A DNA stretch of 40,645 bases from assembly GCF_900624995.1 (NCBI RefSeq), contig NZ_UYXQ01000032.1:1-40645 (forward strand), read 5' to 3'. Below, piece after piece: positions 38,113-40,645 of this stretch; positions within the stretch are counted from its first letter, which is position 1; the number at the start of each line of letters is the position of its first letter. Position numbers and translations under genes: made by a program. Source of the DNA: Pseudomonas antarctica. Lineage in GTDB: Bacteria; Pseudomonadota; Gammaproteobacteria; Pseudomonadales; Pseudomonadaceae. The notes under the pieces were generated by a model, which was not told the DNA's origin, did not search any database, and worked only from the letters and a program-made list of their open reading frames with translations.

Positions 38113-39918
38113 ATGCCTGACTACAAGGCCCCCTTGCGTGATATTCGCTTCGTTCGTGACGAACTGCTCGGCTATGAAGCGCACTATCAGAGCCTGCCGG
38201 CTTGCCAGGACGCTACTCCGGACATGGTTGACGCCATTCTCGAAGAAGGCGCCAAGTTCTGTGAGCAAGTGCTGGCACCGTTGAACCGCGTGGGTGACAT
38301 CGAAGGTTGCACCTGGAGCGAGTCAGGCGTTAAGACCCCTGCTGGTTTCAAAGAAGCCTACAAACAATTCGTTGAAGGCGGCTGGCCAAGCCTGGCCCAC
38401 GACGTGGAGCACGGTGGCCAAGGCCTGCCGGAATCCCTGGGCCTGGCCGTCAGCGAAATGGTCGGTGAAGCCAACTGGTCATGGGGCATGTACCCGGGCC
38501 TGTCCCACGGTGCGATGAACACTATCTCCGAGCACGGCACCCCGGAACAGCAACACGCTTACCTGACCAAACTGGTCTCGGGTGAATGGACCGGCACCAT
38601 GTGCTTGACCGAGCCCCACTGTGGCACCGACCTGGGCATGCTGCGCACCAAGGCCGAGCCTCAGGCGGACGGTTCCTACAAAGTCTCCGGCACCAAGATC
38701 TTCATCTCGGCCGGTGAACACGACATGGCCGACAACATCGTCCACATCGTGCTGGCCCGCCTGCCGGATGCACCGGCTGGCACCAAAGGCATCTCGTTGT
38801 TTATCGTGCCAAAATTCCTGCCGAACGCAGACGGCTCGATCGGTGAGCGCAACGCGGTGACCTGTGGCTCCCTGGAGCACAAGATGGGCATCCACGGTAA
38901 CGCCACCTGCGTGATGAACTTCGACGCGGCCACCGGTTTCCTGATCGGCCCGGCGAACAAAGGCCTGAACTGCATGTTCACCTTTATGAACACCGCTCGC
39001 CTGGGCACCGCACTGCAAGGCTTGGCCCACGCTGAAATCGGTTTCCAGGGCGGCCTGAAATACGCCCGTGATCGCCTGCAAATGCGCTCGCTGACTGGCC
39101 CGAAAGCGCCAGAAAAAGCCGCTGACCCGATCATCGTGCACCCCGACGTGCGCCGCATGCTGTTGACCATGAAAGCCTTTGCTGAAGGCAACCGTGCGAT
39201 GGTGTACTTCACCGCCAAGCAAGTGGACATCGTCAAATACGGCACCGACGACGAGGCGAAGAAACAGGCCGATGGCCTGCTGGCTTTCATGACACCCATC
39301 GCCAAGGCATTCATGACCGAAGTCGGTTTTGAATCCGCCAACCACGGTGTGCAAATTTACGGCGGCCACGGCTTTATCGCTGAGTGGGGCATGGAGCAGA
39401 ACGTTCGCGACAGCCGCATTTCGATGCTGTACGAAGGCACCACCGGCATTCAGGCGCTGGACCTGCTCGGCCGTAAAGTGCTGATGACTCAAGGCGAAGC
39501 GCTCAAAGGCTTCACTAAAATCGTCCACAAGTTCTGCCAGGCCAACGAAGGTGTTGAGGCCGTCAAAGAGTTCGTTACACCGCTGGCTGCACTGAACAAG
39601 GAGTGGGGCGAGTTGACCATGAAGGTCGGCATGGCCGCGATGAAAGACCGTGAAGAAGTCGGCGCCGCTTCGGTGGATTACCTGATGTACTCCGGCTACG
39701 CGTGCCTGGCTTACTTCTGGGCCGACATGGCGCGTCTGGCTGCCGAGAAACTGGCGGCAGGCACCACCGAAGAGGCGTTCTACACCGCCAAGCTGCAGAC
39801 TGCGCGCTTCTACTTCCAGCGCATCTTGCCGCGTACGCGCACTCACGTTGCAACCATGTTGTCGGGCGCCAACAACCTGATGGACATGAAAGAAGAAGAT
39901 TTCGGCCTGGCTTACTAA
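38113..39918 (+). CDS. Acyl-CoA dehydrogenase (long-chain, FadE-type)
   Basis: 601 residues from the ATG at 38113 (AGAGG about 9 nt upstream); the 21-residue longer frame is not supported and would begin within the operator. The larger ACAD subtype of pseudomonads: N-terminal domain to about 160 (PDYKAPLRDIRFVRDELLGYEAHY), the FAD beta domain (MCLTEPHCGTDLGMLRTKA, TKIFISAGEHD), the helical domain with QIYGGHGFIAEWGMEQNVRDSRI, and LYEGTTGIQALDLLGRKV carrying the active-site Glu, then a C-terminal extension of about 120 residues. It catalyses the first step of fatty acid beta-oxidation. PsrA operators upstream fit this. Confidence 0.93.
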   Translation: MPDYKAPLRDIRFVRDELLGYEAHYQSLPACQDATPDMVDAILEEGAKFCEQVLAPLNRVGDIEGCTWSESGVKTPAGFKEAYKQFVEGGWPSLAHDVEHGGQGLPESLGLAVSEMVGEANWSWGMYPGLSHGAMNTISEHGTPEQQHAYLTKLVSGEWTGTMCLTEPHCGTDLGMLRTKAEPQADGSYKVSGTKIFISAGEHDMADNIVHIVLARLPDAPAGTKGISLFIVPKFLPNADGSIGERNAVTCGSLEHKMGIHGNATCVMNFDAATGFLIGPANKGLNCMFTFMNTARLGTALQGLAHAEIGFQGGLKYARDRLQMRSLTGPKAPEKAADPIIVHPDVRRMLLTMKAFAEGNRAMVYFTAKQVDIVKYGTDDEAKKQADGLLAFMTPIAKAFMTEVGFESANHGVQIYGGHGFIAEWGMEQNVRDSRISMLYEGTTGIQALDLLGRKVLMTQGEALKGFTKIVHKFCQANEGVEAVKEFVTPLAALNKEWGELTMKVGMAAMKDREEVGAASVDYLMYSGYACLAYFWADMARLAAEKLAAGTTEEAFYTAKLQTARFYFQRILPRTRTHVATMLSGANNLMDMKEEDFGLAY

Positions 39919-39940
39919 GCCTCACCGGGTTCCCTTCCAG

Positions 39941-39974
39941 AGCCGCCACTCCCTCACGGGGTGGCGGCTTTTTT
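39941..39974 (+). terminator. Rho-independent terminator of the acyl-CoA dehydrogenase gene
   Basis: agccgccac-tccctcacggg-gtggcggct: a 9-bp perfect stem followed by tttttat, 22 bases after the stop codon. Confidence 0.93.
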
Positions 39975-40089
39975 ATCATCCTCAAAGCCTTCAACGGCGC
40001 GTTTCACACCCGCGCCTCAAGCACGGCGACGTAATCGTATGGGCACCCAGCGGATCTAGCTGGCCTGAGTCTCCCTACCACTCGTCGCC

Positions 40090-40107
40090 ACTGTCAATTC
40101 TGACAGT
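40090..40107. promoter_or_regulatory. Perfect palindrome ACTGTCA-ATTC-TGACAGT
   Basis: Same 7-bp arms as the palindrome at 23046, with a different 4-base centre. Its right edge is exactly 84 nt before the ATG at 40192. The sequences between the palindrome and the start differ between the two loci, so this is not a simple duplication. Confidence 0.55.
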
Positions 40108-40191
40108 AGATTCGGTTATTGCCCTAAGCGCCTCATTCACCTTGCCCGTCGCGCCATTTGCGCGCCCCCTAACCCCTGCAAGGTGAAAATA

Positions 40192-40645
40192 ATGACGACG
40201 CCTACCGACCCTACCGACCCTTCCGATCCTAACTATGACATATCCCTGAATCCACCCGACTTTGCCTTCGCCGCATCGCTGGACAAATTGGTCGGTGAAT
40301 CCGCTACAAAGGCCTTGGGGGTGCGCGCCACGGATCCTTATGCCGAGGTCTTCGTCGAAGCCTGGAGGAATAGAAACATCGGTGACATTATCCGCCTCAA
40401 GATCCAGGACAAGGATGGCAAGGGTGACTTGCTGGTGGCCTCGGTCACAGTCAGCGAGATTGCCAGTCGTTACAGCTTGATGGTGCCGCGCAAGGACTTG
40501 CAGGACCGTGTGCTGGTGGGCCAGCAGGAGGGCTTGGTCACGATGTACTTGGAGCTGGCGCGTGTCGGTAGCAAACAGATAAGCCGATCGCGTTCCGTGA
40601 CATTTCTGCTCAAAAAATCCAGCCCTGCTGGCTTCGACAGCCGGC
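40192..40645 (+). CDS. Hypothetical protein, N-terminal part (truncated by window edge)
   Basis: At least 151 residues, open at the window edge. AAGGTGA lies 5 nt before the ATG. It begins with a Thr/Asp/Pro repeat (TPTDPTDPTDPSDP-type, about residues 3-14), then a beta-rich region (IGDIIRLKIQDKDGKGDLLVASVTV ... YSLMVPRKDLQD ... GLVTMYLELARVGSKQISRSRSVTFLL) with the look of an immunoglobulin-like or similar sandwich domain. No signal peptide. Not recognised; it could be the start of a longer multi-domain protein. It stands behind the same palindrome and spacing as the orphan at 23148. Confidence 0.65.
   Translation, partial: MTTPTDPTDPSDPNYDISLNPPDFAFAASLDKLVGESATKALGVRATDPYAEVFVEAWRNRNIGDIIRLKIQDKDGKGDLLVASVTVSEIASRYSLMVPRKDLQDRVLVGQQEGLVTMYLELARVGSKQISRSRSVTFLLKKSSPAGFDSR

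Noticed and set aside
38479..39846. A 455-residue open frame opposite the acyl-CoA dehydrogenase
   Set aside because: Antisense shadow; composition dominated by His, Gln and Val as expected for the reverse complement of a Pseudomonas gene.
1..40645. CRISPR arrays, tRNA or rRNA genes
   Set aside because: Repeats present are REP pairs and a dispersed inverted repeat, not regularly spaced direct repeats. No cloverleaf with a T-loop (GGTTCRANTCC) was seen.

Overview
The window looks like a chromosomal segment of a Pseudomonas of the fluorescens group. The evidence is high-GC coding with Pseudomonas-type codon use, seven copies of the classic Pseudomonas REP palindrome pair (gtgggagc...gcaagcc), and a gene order that, from memory, follows the P. 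aeruginosa backbone: creBCD, a fiu-type ferrichrome receptor locus, glcB, rarD, srkA, modE-like, comF, bioBFHCD and a long-chain acyl-CoA dehydrogenase. No tRNA, rRNA or CRISPR array was seen.

Region 1 (1-4.4 kb) is accessory. It holds the 3' end of an IS256-family transposase, a two-gene unit that looks like a membrane-active toxin with an adjoining small membrane protein, two small hypothetical genes (one of the DUF6124/DUF3077 type behind a strongly self-complementary leader), a tandemly duplicated REP pair, and an ECF sigma factor with its RskA-like anti-sigma factor.

Region 2 (4.4-11 kb) holds a DUF2780 protein, a YihG-type acyltransferase, a secreted/periplasmic zinc-protease-like protein, the CreBCD envelope-stress system and a glutathione transferase.

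Region 3 (11.1-19.6 kb) is an iron-uptake locus read leftwards: Fur-box-like site, FecI-type sigma factor, FecR-type anti-sigma factor, TonB-dependent receptor with signalling domain, PepSY membrane protein and a 60-aa membrane protein. A 941-residue fusion of a polyketide-type acyltransferase and an acyl-CoA-oxidase-like domain sits between the FecR gene and the receptor gene. That placement is the most unusual feature of the window.

Region 4 (19.6-32.7 kb) is mostly housekeeping: a DnaQ-like exonuclease overlapping a cNMP/CBS/DUF294 signalling protein, a stand-alone receiver protein, an AT-richer orphan gene, malate synthase G, a GcvR-like double-ACT protein, RarD, the SrkA kinase, a Tat-exported PhoX phosphatase, a ModE-like regulator and ComF.

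Region 5 (32.7-40.6 kb) is the biotin operon bioB-bioF-bioH-bioC-bioD, a small flagellar-rod-like protein, and an acyl-CoA dehydrogenase whose promoter carries two PsrA-type palindromes. The window ends inside an unrecognised gene.

A cross-cutting observation is an 18-bp palindrome, ACTGTCA-N4-TGACAGT. It occurs exactly 84 nt upstream of the start codons of two unrelated orphan genes (at 23148 and 40192), and a degenerate version lies 95 nt upstream of the acyltransferase/oxidase fusion gene. This suggests a shared regulator of accessory genes.
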